The position numbers and the translations under genes are program-made. The notes beneath the pieces are model-generated. The model was not told where the DNA came from, ran no database searches, and saw only the letters and a list, made by a program, of their open reading frames with translations. Shown here piece after piece: positions 1-9,549 of a stretch of 64,000 nt of DNA (position 1 is its first letter; every line of letters starts with the position of its first letter). The stretch is from Polyangiaceae bacterium (GTDB taxonomy: Bacteria; Myxococcota_A; Polyangia; Polyangiales; Polyangiaceae), in assembly GCA_016712345.1 (NCBI GenBank), contig JADJRH010000001.1, forward strand, positions 2,356,001 to 2,420,000. Direction: 5' to 3'.

Positions 1-620
1 TCGATGGATACCGCAGCCTGCGTGGCAAGCGCCGAAAGCAGATCTTCGTCGTCCTGCGAAAACTCCCCGTAATAAAGCTCAGGCGGTGCAGAGGCCACTT
101 TGCCGTGATCGCGTTTTGACTTTCGGGCGATTGTTTTTGCGTCGGCGCGTTTGTTGAGCACCTGAATCACACCGATTGTGCGACCCACGTGATTTTTCAT
201 GGGAGCGGCCAAAATCGAGCGCGTTCTGTAGCCGGTGATTGTGTCCCACTCGCGGCGAAACCGCTTGTCTCGGTACGCGTCGCGCACGCGTACACTTTTG
301 CCAACTTTTGCAACGTGACCGGCAATGCCCTCGCCCAGCGGAAGTTCAATTTGTCGCGCTTCATCGCCGATCATGATCCGCGACAAGAGGCGTTTTCGAT
401 GTTCGTCGAGCAGATAAAGGGTGGCCCGATCGGCTTCGAGCAGCTCGGTGATCTTTTGCAAGATCATTTCAAGCAGTTGGTCGAGATCCAGAGTGGATCC
501 GAGTGCTAAGCCCACTTCTTGAAGCGCCTGAGAGCGCCGTTTTTCTCGGGCAAGCTCGGCCGTCAGCTCTTCGATTTGAGCTGCAAGCTTTTCAGCGGAA
601 GGTTCCGCCCGGCCGGTCAC
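1..620 (-). CDS. GAF-domain signalling protein (N-terminal part)
   Basis: This is the N-terminal 206 residues of a cytoplasmic protein that runs off the left edge. It starts at a GTG (620) three codons after an in-frame TAG, so an upstream start is excluded. Residues 5-35 are charged and helical (coiled-coil-like). They lead into a GAF domain whose opening has the usual GSTLDLDQLLE and ADRATLYLLDE patterns, followed by LPLGEGIAGHVA and the typical second half around RSILAAPM and IGVIQVLNK. GAF domains bind small ligands or dimerise and usually sit upstream of an output domain, which is not visible here. The role is unknown; a cyclase, kinase or PP2C output is possible. Confidence 0.85.
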   Translation of the reverse strand, partial: MTGRAEPSAEKLAAQIEELTAELAREKRRSQALQEVGLALGSTLDLDQLLEMILQKITELLEADRATLYLLDEHRKRLLSRIMIGDEARQIELPLGEGIAGHVAKVGKSVRVRDAYRDKRFRREWDTITGYRTRSILAAPMKNHVGRTIGVIQVLNKRADAKTIARKSKRDHGKVASAPPELYYGEFSQDDEDLLSALATQAAVSI

Positions 621-704
621 GTAGCCACGCTAACACAACCCGACCGTAAATAGGCGCGTCGAAACAGTTTCAGACACGTGTCACGCAGCCCCAAATAGAG
701 CACG

Positions 705-2429
705 CTATCCGATTGGAGCCGGTTCTCGACTTCGCCGGAGAACAGCTCTCGCCGCTTCAATAAGCACCGTGGCGGCGAGCGCGATTAACGAGGCACCCAA
801 GAAGGCATTGAGTGCGGCGGCCCATTGAAAGCCGTCACGCAGCGTTACAAAGTTTTGCCGAATTTGGGCACCGAGAGCCCACACGGTAATGCCCATAATA
901 AAGAGCATTGGAACAAGCGTGTACCAAACGCGGCGTTTTTCGCGTTTCAACCACACCGTTACACCAAGCAATGTGAGCGCCGCCAATAGCTGATTGGATG
1001 TTCCAAACAGCGTCCAAAAGTCCATATAAGCGGGCCTGACACCGGGCGCCGCCGGTCTCGCGGTGGCAATAAAATAAGCGGGTGGCAATAACGTGAGTGC
1101 CGTTGCGATCACCGCGGATCGGCGCGATTTCCAGCCAAACAGCTCTTGAACAACATAGCGACCGAGGCGCGCCGAAACATCGAGTGTGTCGAATACAAAC
1201 GTGGAAAAGGCCATTGCGCCGAAGGTGGCTGCAACAAGGTAGTTGTCTTTGCCAATTAAGACAGTCATGTACCGGCCAATGCCGTCCCCATACACTTTGC
1301 CGGGGCCTGCGGCTTTTCCGTCGGGTAGCACAATCATAAACGTGGTGAGCGCAATCAATGCCACAAACGCTTCAAGCAACATGGCGCCGTATCCAACAGG
1401 ATGGGTGTGGGACTCTTTTTCGATTTGTTTTGATGTGGTTCCCGAACAAACGAGCCCGTGAAATCCCGAACAAGCGCCGCACGCAATGGTGACGAATAAA
1501 AAGGGAAACATGGATCCGAGTGGGCCGCCCGCGTCGAATGTTTTAAACGCGGGTTGGTGAACAGCGATTTCTCCCGGATAACGCAGGCCGCCGAATAAAA
1601 TGCCAACGACGCCCACTCCAATGGCAATGTATAAAACGAAACCACCCAAATAACCGCGGGGCTGCAATAAAAGCCAAACAGGCAATAATGATGCAATAAA
1701 GCAATACACCAAAATGCCGAGGCCCCAGACTTTTTGAGGATTGGAAACAGGCAATACCAATAAGGTGGAGTATTTGCTGCCGAGCCAAACAACAAATAGG
1801 GTGAGCGGAACAAAGATAATGGTGGTTACCCAAAGCCTTGGTTTGTAGCGTTTTTCAATAACCCCCATGACCACCGACAAGAGCAGATAAGCCATTGCGG
1901 CAAACGCCACCGCGCCGCCCGGATTAAACTGGAACTGGCCACCTTCAAACTCTTCGGTTTTGCCAACAAACGTGCTCGCTGTGATGTCGGTAAAGGCCAC
2001 AATCACATAAATCAATGCGAGCCAAATAAAGGCCATCACGGCGATAAACGCCCGCCTTCCAATGTGGCGCCGTGCAATCTCGGCAACGCTCTCTCCTTCG
2101 TGACGAACACTCGCCACAAGCGCCGAAAAGTCGTGAACAGCGCCGATGAACACCACTCCAAAGGCAATCCACAAAACGCACGGCAACCAGCCAAACATCT
2201 GCGCAGCCAAAATGGGCCCCGCGATCGGTCCGGCCGCGGCGATTGCCGAGAAGTGCTGCGAAAGCAGGTAAAACGGCCTCGTCGGAACGAAGTCTTCACC
2301 GTCGTTTTTGCGGACAGCCGGCGTTTGGGTGCCGTCGTTCAGCGAGTAATTGCGAGCGACCAGACGTCCGTAAAGGAAGTAGCCGAGCGCCAACACGACG
2401 GCGACCGAGACAGCGAGGGCGGGCAACAT
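705..2429 (-). CDS. cstA: CstA-family carbon starvation protein / peptide-pyruvate permease
   Basis: This is a polytopic inner-membrane protein of about 574 residues. It matches the CstA family in the N-terminal GYFLYGR segment and the GPIAGPILAAQMFGW signature, followed by many hydrophobic helices. The family imports peptides (CstA) or pyruvate (BtsT), and the substrate cannot be told from sequence. The open frame extends upstream to 2594, but the first 55 residues of that extension are not hydrophobic and do not look like the family. The ATG at 2429 gives the usual N terminus directly before helix 1. It is divergent from the caspase-like gene at 2611. Confidence 0.85.
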   Translation of the reverse strand: MLPALAVSVAVVLALGYFLYGRLVARNYSLNDGTQTPAVRKNDGEDFVPTRPFYLLSQHFSAIAAAGPIAGPILAAQMFGWLPCVLWIAFGVVFIGAVHDFSALVASVRHEGESVAEIARRHIGRRAFIAVMAFIWLALIYVIVAFTDITASTFVGKTEEFEGGQFQFNPGGAVAFAAMAYLLLSVVMGVIEKRYKPRLWVTTIIFVPLTLFVVWLGSKYSTLLVLPVSNPQKVWGLGILVYCFIASLLPVWLLLQPRGYLGGFVLYIAIGVGVVGILFGGLRYPGEIAVHQPAFKTFDAGGPLGSMFPFLFVTIACGACSGFHGLVCSGTTSKQIEKESHTHPVGYGAMLLEAFVALIALTTFMIVLPDGKAAGPGKVYGDGIGRYMTVLIGKDNYLVAATFGAMAFSTFVFDTLDVSARLGRYVVQELFGWKSRRSAVIATALTLLPPAYFIATARPAAPGVRPAYMDFWTLFGTSNQLLAALTLLGVTVWLKREKRRVWYTLVPMLFIMGITVWALGAQIRQNFVTLRDGFQWAAALNAFLGASLIALAATVLIEAARAVLRRSREPAPIG

Positions 2430-2610
2430 GTGAAGCGGCCAGTATATCGATCCCGTCGTCGGCCGTACGCCGGGGTGCCGCGTTTCGAAATGGACGTGAA
2501 ATGGCGTTTCCCGGGCAACGCCGCTTATAAGGGCCGCAACCGAACGCGCCGATACAAGGCAGCAATCGAGGGCCTCAAACACGTAGAGAGGCACCTACGC
2601 GGAGGATCGT

Positions 2611-4092
2611 GTGAATACCAACGATGCATGTGTACTCATTGTCGGAATTGATCACTATGAGTCGAATCAGCTCGCGCCTCTCAAGGGCGCTCGAAACGAT
2701 GCGGTCGCGTGGTACCGCTATTGTGTACATCAGTTGCGAGTGAACCCGCGAAACATCACGGTGCTCGCAAATCCGCCACTTTCGCCGCGCGAACTTGGTC
2801 CCGAGGCCGAAACGAGCACGTTGCGCGGAGCTTCACGCGCCGAGGTTTTGGAGGGCGCAACGTGGCTCGCTGAAAAAGGGGCCGCCACCGGTGGCCTCTT
2901 CACTTTTTCGGGCCACGGTCTTGCGGTGCCGTTTGAAAAAGGCGGCGAGAGCAGCGACCTGGCGTTGTGTACATCGGACACATCGGTGACGTCGCTTGAG
3001 GGCGGCGCCGCCGACGTGAAAGCGTGTCTTCGCTTTTCTGAGCTGGGTGAGATTTTTAAGGCCCAGAAAGCGAAGGACAACATCACCGTGATTGTGGATG
3101 CGTGTTACGGCGACGGCGTTTCGCCGCCTAAACGCGCCGCACTCAATGCGGGCTCCACCTCGGCGGACGCGGGCGATGAACAAGCGGCGCGCGCTCGGCG
3201 CATCACCAAGCCCGTTTCGTTTACCAACCGGATGCTCTCGGGCACGCGCCACTGGAACCGCGCGCACGAAGTGTACATTGATGGCAAATGGCGCGGCGCG
3301 GCGAGCTTTGCCATGCTCACGTTGATAGAGCGGTGGGGGACCAAAACGCACGAAGGCGTTGTGTACCCAAACGTTTCGTATGCCGATCTTGTGATGCGTA
3401 CACAACAGTATCTCGATGTGCTCGGTGTTCCACAAACGCCGGCATTTTGGGGCGATGCGCGCGTGAACGATATGCCGCTGTTCCGCCCCGGATCGCACTT
3501 TTCACCCGGTGAAACGCACGTCACTCCCACGGCAGAAATGCTCGTGCGTCAGTGCCCAACCGATCCCGACAAGGTGGCTCTGATTACGATTTTGGATCAA
3601 AACTCAAACCCGATCATTCACGTGATCGTTGTTGGGGCCAACCTGCCGCGCGGTGTGACGGGTTACAGCACGCGCACCGAATATTGGTACACCAACACGA
3701 CCTCTCAGCCGACGCTGACAGGGCTCACGTACCGCGTCGAAGAAAGTACAGATCAAACCACCATCGACAATTTCCACAGTGGGTACACATTGTCGATCCA
3801 GTGCGCGCAACTTATCGGTGAGTCAAACTGGCCGGCGTGGAGCAGCGGAATCAACACGCAGGGTCGGCTCTTTCAAACGTCGGATCCAACCGGCAATAAC
3901 ACGTACATGGGGCTCTACTTGGAGTACCGCTCCAACGGCAATCTGCTCACTTATGCGTGGTACCGCATCACCCTGCTCACCGACGGTTTTGCGTACACAA
4001 CCACCGCCACACCCAGCAGCTTCTCGCTTGCGTCCAGCACCGACCCAAACAGCATGCAGTCGGGCGCCTGGAAGTATTCGCTGGTTGTCTAG
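2611..4092 (+). CDS. Caspase-like (peptidase C14) protein with C-terminal beta-rich domain
   Basis: This 493-residue protein has a GTG start preceded by GGAGGA at 2601-2606. Residues 5-290 look like a C14/metacaspase domain: the first strand is VLIVGIDHY, the catalytic histidine is in FSGHG (His102) and the catalytic cysteine in VDACYG (Cys165). Both catalytic residues are present, so activity is plausible. No signal peptide is visible. Residues 310-493 form a Ser/Thr/Asn-rich, probably beta-sheet domain that I do not recognise and that may bind a partner. Bacterial caspase-like proteins often act in regulated proteolysis or defence; nothing next to this gene fixes its role. Confidence 0.85.
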   Translation: MNTNDACVLIVGIDHYESNQLAPLKGARNDAVAWYRYCVHQLRVNPRNITVLANPPLSPRELGPEAETSTLRGASRAEVLEGATWLAEKGAATGGLFTFSGHGLAVPFEKGGESSDLALCTSDTSVTSLEGGAADVKACLRFSELGEIFKAQKAKDNITVIVDACYGDGVSPPKRAALNAGSTSADAGDEQAARARRITKPVSFTNRMLSGTRHWNRAHEVYIDGKWRGAASFAMLTLIERWGTKTHEGVVYPNVSYADLVMRTQQYLDVLGVPQTPAFWGDARVNDMPLFRPGSHFSPGETHVTPTAEMLVRQCPTDPDKVALITILDQNSNPIIHVIVVGANLPRGVTGYSTRTEYWYTNTTSQPTLTGLTYRVEESTDQTTIDNFHSGYTLSIQCAQLIGESNWPAWSSGINTQGRLFQTSDPTGNNTYMGLYLEYRSNGNLLTYAWYRITLLTDGFAYTTTATPSSFSLASSTDPNSMQSGAWKYSLVV

Positions 4093-4102
4093 TGCCGCGT
4101 GT

Positions 4103-4191
4103 CAAAAGTCCTGCCGGACTTTTGGCGCCGCTGACGCGGCGCGCTTCGCACACGCCGGCACTATCTTTTGTCTCGTGGGGCTCCGCCCCAC
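4103..4191. terminator. Cluster of three strong hairpins between convergent genes
   Basis: Three perfect inverted repeats follow the caspase-like gene. They are CAAAAGTCC/GGACTTTTG (4103-4124, 4-nt loop), GCGCCGC/GCGGCGC (4125-4142) and GTGGGGC/GCCCCAC (4175-4191, loop TCC). They lie between convergent genes, so a two-way transcription end is likely. None is followed by a clean T run. Confidence 0.55.
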
Positions 4192-4211
4192 ACCCCCCGC
4201 GCTTGCGCGCG

Positions 4212-4268
4212 GCTAGTTCCGCACGAAAAAACTCAACCAGGGCCAAACTTCTGAAAAGCGGAACTAGC
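4212..4268. repeat. 11-bp perfect inverted repeat at end of kinase gene
   Basis: GCTAGTTCCGC (4212-4222) and GCGGAACTAGC (4258-4268) are perfect inverted copies 35 bp apart. The second copy touches the stop codon of the kinase gene. It could form a long-loop terminator for the minus strand, or be the ends of a small insertion. Confidence 0.5.
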
Positions 4269-6889
4269 TAAAGCGACCGAGCCAGTCGAAAGCCCACGCC
4301 GCCGAAACGCCACGTGGGCTTGTCGGCAAAGCGCGCAGCCACGCGGCAATACATCGGTGCGCTGGTCCACGTTCCGCCGCGGGCGCTGCGAATTTCGTCG
4401 CTTGTCGGGTCGGCAGCGTCCACTTGCACCACGCCGTTTTCAACGCGCGGCCCATCTGGTTTCCATTCGTTAATGCACCAATCGCGCACGTTGCCAGCCA
4501 TTCCGCAAACGCCGTATGGGCTTTGATCCACGGGAAAAGAACTCACTTCCGCCCGTTCGGTGACTTCACGGCTTCCGAGCATGCACGCGAATGCGGTGTC
4601 CACGTGATCGCCCCACGGCGCGAGGCGACCATCAACACCCCGCGCCGCTTTTTCCCACTCCAATTCGTTGAGCAGTCGCCACGATAAGCCCGTTTTTTCG
4701 GCAAGCCACGATGCGTACGCAACGGCGTTGTGCCAATCCACAAACGCGACCGGCCAGTTCTGCTCTGCGGCCTGGGCCTGCGATCCAAGCTCAAAAAAAC
4801 CGTCCGCTCGATGTGTGTACACAATTGCGTTTGCCCTGCCGAAACCCCCGCGCGGACAACGCACAAGCGCTTCTTCGGCTCTTCCACGGGTCACCAAATC
4901 GTTTAAAAACTCTAGGTATTCTCGATTGGTGACCGGGTACCGCCGGGCAACAAATGCCTCACACCAAACACGCATGCGCGGCAAACTTTCGGCCGCTTCT
5001 TTGTCACCGCCGGCAATAAAAAAGCCCGCTGGAATGTACACATCGTCCGGCCCCAGTTCGCCCTCTTTCAGAAGCGCAATTGCACGAGGCTCGTCTTCTC
5101 CGGGGGCGATCCCGCTCCAGTGTTCACCACGTCCCACGAACACTGGGTACACAAGCTCTGTGTAGCCCGGGGCGCGCGCATTGAGCACGTAGCTTCCCTT
5201 GGCAAGCGCCACGCCCAAGAGCGGTGAGGCCCCAAGTTCTCCCACGTATTTCAGCGTTAAAACCCGATCGATCTCTTCGTACTTGTAGAGCGAGACCCGA
5301 GCGTTCGGCGGATTTGTCACAAGCGTGACCGATGCGCGCCCGTTGATGAACGCCGCATGTGTACCTCTGTCGTGTACACGCAGCAGCGCCTCGTATTGAG
5401 CCGCCGCATCCATTTCTCTACTTTCTTCGGCCGCGGCGAGGCGGGCCCGGTAATAGTCTGCGAGCAGCTCGTGCGCGTCGCGCAGATCGGGCACTTCGTT
5501 GAGCGCCGATCGCAGCGTTTGAAACCAACCCACCTCTTCCACCGCGGCTTCGCGGCGCAGCGCGGCAGCTCGATCTTGGAGTGCCCAGCTCGGCACCTTT
5601 TCAGAGGCCGGCGCATGAGAAGGCACCTTTCCAAGTTGATCGCGAGCCTGCTTTTCAAGGCGTTTTGCGCGTTCGAGAAGCTCCTCCAACTTGGGCGCAA
5701 TGCGGCGCGCTTCTTCAACGAGAGCCATTGCTCGGTCGTGCTTGTGTGTACCGTCGAGCCATGACCGAACCTCGTTTCCCAGTGTTTCGCAGTCAGCGAA
5801 ACGGTCGGCCGGGTCTTTGGCCATGGCACGCGTCACCACAGCCACAAGCTCTTCAGGCACGCTCACCGGCGAGTCGGCCGAGGTGACCGGCGGCGGCGGC
5901 GCCACTCCTTCACGAACCAATTTGTACACCGCGCGCACGGTGCCCAAAAAAGGTGGGCGTCCACTCAAGATCTCGTACAAAACAGCCCCGAGCGCATAAA
6001 TGTCCGAACGCCTGTCGGCCATTTTTCCACGGGCCTGCTCGGGTGCCATATACGCAGGTGTACCCATCACATCGCCGGGAAGTGTACGCATTGGGTCGAG
6101 CGACTCATCGACCGAGTCAATGCTGTCGAGGTCCACCGAGTTTTCGGCGCTCGCGTCTTTGCGAATGCGAAGGTTTTTGACGAGCCCCCAGTCCATGACG
6201 AGCACTTCACCGAACTCACCGATCATCATGTTTTCAGGCTTTAGATCTCGGTGAACAACGCCGCGGCTGTGCGCATAACTGACTGCTTCACACGCTCTCG
6301 CAAACACTTCAACAAGGCGCCGAAGTGTCCACCGTTCAGAGTGCGAATGAAGCTCTTCGATTGCCGCGCGCAGCGTGATGCCGCGCACCTCTTTCATCGT
6401 GAACCAGAGACGCCCGTCGGGAAGTTCACCCGAGTCGTGAACGGGCACGATCCCCGGATGTTGAAGCGCGGCCGTCGTGCGCATTTCATCGAGAAAGCGC
6501 TGCCGAATTCGCCCCGAGTCAACCACATCCCAGGGCAACATTTTCATTGCCACAACGCGTCCGAGAGCGTGATCGCGAACCCTTCGCACTTCGGCCTGGC
6601 CGCCGCGTCGGATTTGACCGAGGTCGTAATAACGATCGTGCCGGAGGCGCCACGCCGGATCGGAAAAACCGTCAGCCACGTTTCCGCTGGGTGGTCCCGA
6701 GCCGTCGCCCACAGAAATGGGACTGCGCGCCGAACGCGGCGAGTCTGGGCTGGGAGCAGCGGTTTCGGTGCCGTGACCGGAGGCGGGAGCCGACGCGGCC
6801 CCGTGCTCCGAAAGCGTGTTTCGCGCGGCGTTTGGATCGGGCGCCAACGTTTCGGTCGGCATCGTCGCGTCGAGGGGTTTACGGCTCAT
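4268..6889 (-). CDS. Ser/Thr protein kinase fused to PEGA-like and FGE-sulfatase domains
   Basis: A start at the ATG at 6889 gives 873 residues. The longer frame to 6991 would overlap the divergent FHA gene, and the ATG at 6862 is an alternative. After a disordered Pro/Ser/Ala N terminus comes a kinase domain (about 85-360) with the catalytic lysine in VAMKML (Lys116), HRDLKPEN (213-220) and DWG (233-235) instead of DFG, then YMAPE. A helical charged segment follows, then a PEGA-like beta domain, then a C-terminal FGE-like domain ending GGTW...GFRLARSL. FGE domains in such fusions usually serve as binding modules, and only one cysteine is seen in the expected active-site stretch. No membrane helix is visible, so it is probably cytosolic. 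The divergent FHA protein is a natural phospho-partner. Confidence 0.85.
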   Translation of the reverse strand: MSRKPLDATMPTETLAPDPNAARNTLSEHGAASAPASGHGTETAAPSPDSPRSARSPISVGDGSGPPSGNVADGFSDPAWRLRHDRYYDLGQIRRGGQAEVRRVRDHALGRVVAMKMLPWDVVDSGRIRQRFLDEMRTTAALQHPGIVPVHDSGELPDGRLWFTMKEVRGITLRAAIEELHSHSERWTLRRLVEVFARACEAVSYAHSRGVVHRDLKPENMMIGEFGEVLVMDWGLVKNLRIRKDASAENSVDLDSIDSVDESLDPMRTLPGDVMGTPAYMAPEQARGKMADRRSDIYALGAVLYEILSGRPPFLGTVRAVYKLVREGVAPPPPVTSADSPVSVPEELVAVVTRAMAKDPADRFADCETLGNEVRSWLDGTHKHDRAMALVEEARRIAPKLEELLERAKRLEKQARDQLGKVPSHAPASEKVPSWALQDRAAALRREAAVEEVGWFQTLRSALNEVPDLRDAHELLADYYRARLAAAEESREMDAAAQYEALLRVHDRGTHAAFINGRASVTLVTNPPNARVSLYKYEEIDRVLTLKYVGELGASPLLGVALAKGSYVLNARAPGYTELVYPVFVGRGEHWSGIAPGEDEPRAIALLKEGELGPDDVYIPAGFFIAGGDKEAAESLPRMRVWCEAFVARRYPVTNREYLEFLNDLVTRGRAEEALVRCPRGGFGRANAIVYTHRADGFFELGSQAQAAEQNWPVAFVDWHNAVAYASWLAEKTGLSWRLLNELEWEKAARGVDGRLAPWGDHVDTAFACMLGSREVTERAEVSSFPVDQSPYGVCGMAGNVRDWCINEWKPDGPRVENGVVQVDAADPTSDEIRSARGGTWTSAPMYCRVAARFADKPTWRFGGVGFRLARSL

Positions 6890-6937
6890 GCATGTTTTCG
6901 CGACGTTGGAACGGCGCTCCGATTGTAAACTGAACCC

Positions 6938-7855
6938 GTGGGCATTCTGGAACGCGTCGCAAACAAAAATCGTGTTTCGCTTGCCAATCAATCGCCTGTG
7001 GGTCGCTCACACACGTGTGTTGTGCGCATCGACGACCCGCGCGTATCCGCCCTTCACGCCACGCTCGCGTGGAGCGCTGAAAACCAGCGATGGGAAGCGC
7101 GCGATCTCGGAAGTCGCAATGGTACAACGGTCGACGGTAGAAAACTCACCGGTCATGATCGCGTGGCGCTCCGCGAAGGTTCGGAGCTTCGATTTGCAAA
7201 CGAAGAAGTCTGGATTTTAAAGAGCGCTTTGCCTCCCGTTGCCTGCGCCATTGCGCAAGACGGTTCGATCACGGCGGCTGAAAACGGCCTTTTGGCGCTG
7301 CCCAATGCGGGCGCTCCAATCGTCTGTGTGTACGAAGATACCGACGGCTTTTGGTGGGTTGATACCGAAGCGCGCCTCGCATCCGACGCTGAAACCATTG
7401 ATGCAGGCGGTTTGTGGGTGCTCTCCATCCCCCCCGTGCCTCAATCCTCCATTGCCACCACGGTTCGATTGGGGCGCACCCTCATGCTCGACCTGCTCAC
7501 AATTCGAGTTCGACACACCGTCGATGAAGAGCATGTGGAGCTTTCGCTCGTGAACGACGGCGATGAGCTGCCGCCGATCGTGCGCGCTTATAACTACTCG
7601 CTGCTGGTGTTGGCGCGCGCGCGCCTGCGCGATCACAACGCGGGCATGCCTGAAGCCGAACAGGGATGGATGTACGTCGAAAAGCTCTTGGCAATGCTCA
7701 AAATGGACGCCGAAAAGCTCAACGTTGACATTCATCGAGCCCGCAGAGAATTGGCGGACATCGGTGTGATCGACGCCGGCGCGATCGTAGAACGCCGCGT
7801 TTCAAGCCGGCAAGTGCGCCTCGGCACCCACAGGATTGAGATCATCAAGATCTGA
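6938..7855 (+). CDS. FHA-domain protein
   Basis: This 305-residue cytosolic protein starts at a GTG. The FHA domain occupies about residues 18-95 and shows the phosphothreonine-binding landmarks: GRSHTC (FHA usually GRxxxx), a serine-histidine pair in SALHA, and DLGSRNGT with the conserved Asn. The middle (about 110-210) is beta-rich and unrecognised. The last 90 residues are helical, with a final beta hairpin that may be a winged helix. It is divergent from the kinase-FGE gene across only 48 bp, which suggests co-regulation and kinase-substrate pairing; that is inference. Confidence 0.85.
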   Translation: MGILERVANKNRVSLANQSPVGRSHTCVVRIDDPRVSALHATLAWSAENQRWEARDLGSRNGTTVDGRKLTGHDRVALREGSELRFANEEVWILKSALPPVACAIAQDGSITAAENGLLALPNAGAPIVCVYEDTDGFWWVDTEARLASDAETIDAGGLWVLSIPPVPQSSIATTVRLGRTLMLDLLTIRVRHTVDEEHVELSLVNDGDELPPIVRAYNYSLLVLARARLRDHNAGMPEAEQGWMYVEKLLAMLKMDAEKLNVDIHRARRELADIGVIDAGAIVERRVSSRQVRLGTHRIEIIKI

Positions 7856-7944
7856 GGTGTACACAATGTCGGTCGGAGCGACGAATACGCCGCTCCGCGC
7901 GAAGTGTACACATTCTCAGAAAAGAGGTTTTTTCTGGGGAAATC
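7856..7944. terminator. Short convergent gap with two GTGTACAC sites and an AT-rich hairpin
   Basis: The gap between the FHA gene and rho has two perfect GTGTACAC palindromes near 7858 and 7910. Next to the rho stop is a weak hairpin, CAGAAAA/TTTTCTG (about 7916-7935), with a T run on the plus strand and an A run on the minus strand. It is a plausible two-way terminator. Confidence 0.45.
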
Positions 7945-9192
7945 TTATTGGTTCATGCTTTCCAAGAACTCTTGATTGTTCTCGGTGCGGCTCACCTTAT
8001 CGAGCAAGAACTCCATCGAATCGATCACGTTGAGCGGATGGAGCAGACCTCGGAGCAGCCAAGTGCGCTGAAGCACCCATTCAGGCAGGAGCAACTCCTC
8101 CTTGCGGGTGGCGCTCTTGTTGATGTCGAGGCACGGGAAAATGCGCTTCTCCATCAGCTTGCGATCGAGGTGAATTTCGCTGTTACCCGTGCCTTTAAAC
8201 TCTTCAAAGATCACTTCGTCCATGCGCGAACCGGTGTCCACGAGCGCGGTGGCAATGATCGTGAGCGAGCCGCCCTCTTCAACATTGCGGGCCGCACCGA
8301 AGAAACGCTTCGGCTTATGAAGCGCGTTTGAGTCAACACCGCCGGACAGGATCTTTCCGCTCGCCGGAACCACGGTGTTGTACGCACGGGCAAGACGCGT
8401 GATCGAGTCGAGCAAGATCACCACATCGCGCTTGTGCTCCACGAGGCGCTTCGCCTTTTCAATGACCATTTCGGCCACCTGCACGTGACGCGTTGCCGGC
8501 TCGTCAAACGTGGAACTGATCACTTCGCCCTTCACCGTGCGTTGCATGTCGGTGACTTCTTCAGGGCGCTCATCAATCAGCAACACAATGAGTTCTGTGT
8601 CGGGATGATTTGTGGAAATCGCGTTTGCGATGTTTTGCAACAAAACCGTTTTGCCTGCGCGCGGCGGCGAAACAATCAAGCAGCGCTGACCTTTGCCAAT
8701 GGGGCAAAGCATGTCGATGATGCGCGTTGAAAAGCCTTTTGCGCCGTTTTCGCAATTAAACTTTTGATTGGGATAAAGCGGCGTGAGGTTGTCGAAGAGG
8801 ATCTTGTCGCGCGCCACTTCCGGCGGTTCGCGATTGATGCTGTCCACTTTCAGCAGCGCAAAATACGCCTCGCGCTCCTTCGGCGGCCGAATCGCGCCGC
8901 TCACCATGTCGCCGGTTCGCAGATTGAACCTTCGCACCTGGGAGGGGGAAACGTAGATGTCGTCGGGACCGGGGAGATAGTTGTAGTCCGGCGAGCGAAG
9001 GAAGCCGTAACCGTCGGGCAGGCATTCAAGAACGCCTTCCCCGTAAATGGCCTGCCCCTGCGCCGCATTTTGTTGGAGCAGCGCAAAGATCAGCTCCTGT
9101 TTACGAAGCCCGGCGGCTCCTTCAATGTTGAGCGCCTTCGCCATTTGCACGAGGTCGCCCATGCTCTTCTGCTTGAGATCGCGAAGATGCAT
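7945..9192 (-). CDS. rho: Transcription termination factor Rho
   Basis: This 415-residue protein is a standard Rho, the hexameric RNA helicase that ends transcription at Rho-dependent sites. The N-terminal helical domain (1-45) is followed by the cold-shock-like RNA-binding domain (about 48-118, with GEGVLE, DGYGFLRS and YVSPSQVRRF). The ATPase domain has Walker A SPPRAGKT (175-182) and the usual DERPEEVTDM segment. Length is normal for the family, and no Asn/Gly-rich insert is present, unlike some actinobacterial and other Rho proteins. It stands alone between a convergent FHA gene and a gene-free kilobase. Confidence 0.97.
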   Translation of the reverse strand: MHLRDLKQKSMGDLVQMAKALNIEGAAGLRKQELIFALLQQNAAQGQAIYGEGVLECLPDGYGFLRSPDYNYLPGPDDIYVSPSQVRRFNLRTGDMVSGAIRPPKEREAYFALLKVDSINREPPEVARDKILFDNLTPLYPNQKFNCENGAKGFSTRIIDMLCPIGKGQRCLIVSPPRAGKTVLLQNIANAISTNHPDTELIVLLIDERPEEVTDMQRTVKGEVISSTFDEPATRHVQVAEMVIEKAKRLVEHKRDVVILLDSITRLARAYNTVVPASGKILSGGVDSNALHKPKRFFGAARNVEEGGSLTIIATALVDTGSRMDEVIFEEFKGTGNSEIHLDRKLMEKRIFPCLDINKSATRKEELLLPEWVLQRTWLLRGLLHPLNVIDSMEFLLDKVSRTENNQEFLESMNQ

Positions 9193-9549
9193 CTACCAAT
9201 GTCTCCGATTTGAGAGGCTGGGGTACACAGCGCATGGCCGAGTACCGGTTGGATGGGTCAACAATGTTCGAGGACTTTTTCGCCCGGGAACCGAGCGGTT
9301 TGGTTGGCATTTGCTGTTGCCCGAGCGCCCGCTCTTTTCGGGACTCGGATTGCCAACGTGTTTGGTGGGCCCTTTGTTCGCTTGAAAAAAGCGCCAACCG
9401 CTAAAACGCGGCGGACTCTACCAAGCAACTCATCGGTGTCAACGATCGCCTGCTGCCCATGTGTTTTCGCACTTCGAGTGTACGCATGGGTCGCCGGACG
9501 AAACCCACGGTAACTTCAGCGCCCCGCAATGACCTGAAATGCCCTGCCA
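9193..9549. other. Rho upstream region, no gene seen
   Basis: I see no convincing coding frame here. Open frames on both strands lack ribosome sites and family character. The stretch should contain the rho promoter and leader. It holds two partial GTAC motifs (a GGGTACACA near 9225 and a GTGTACGC near 9480). Confidence 0.5.

Noticed and set aside
2430..2594. Extended N terminus of the CstA-like protein
   Set aside because: The extra 55 residues are not hydrophobic and the family begins at the ATG at 2429.
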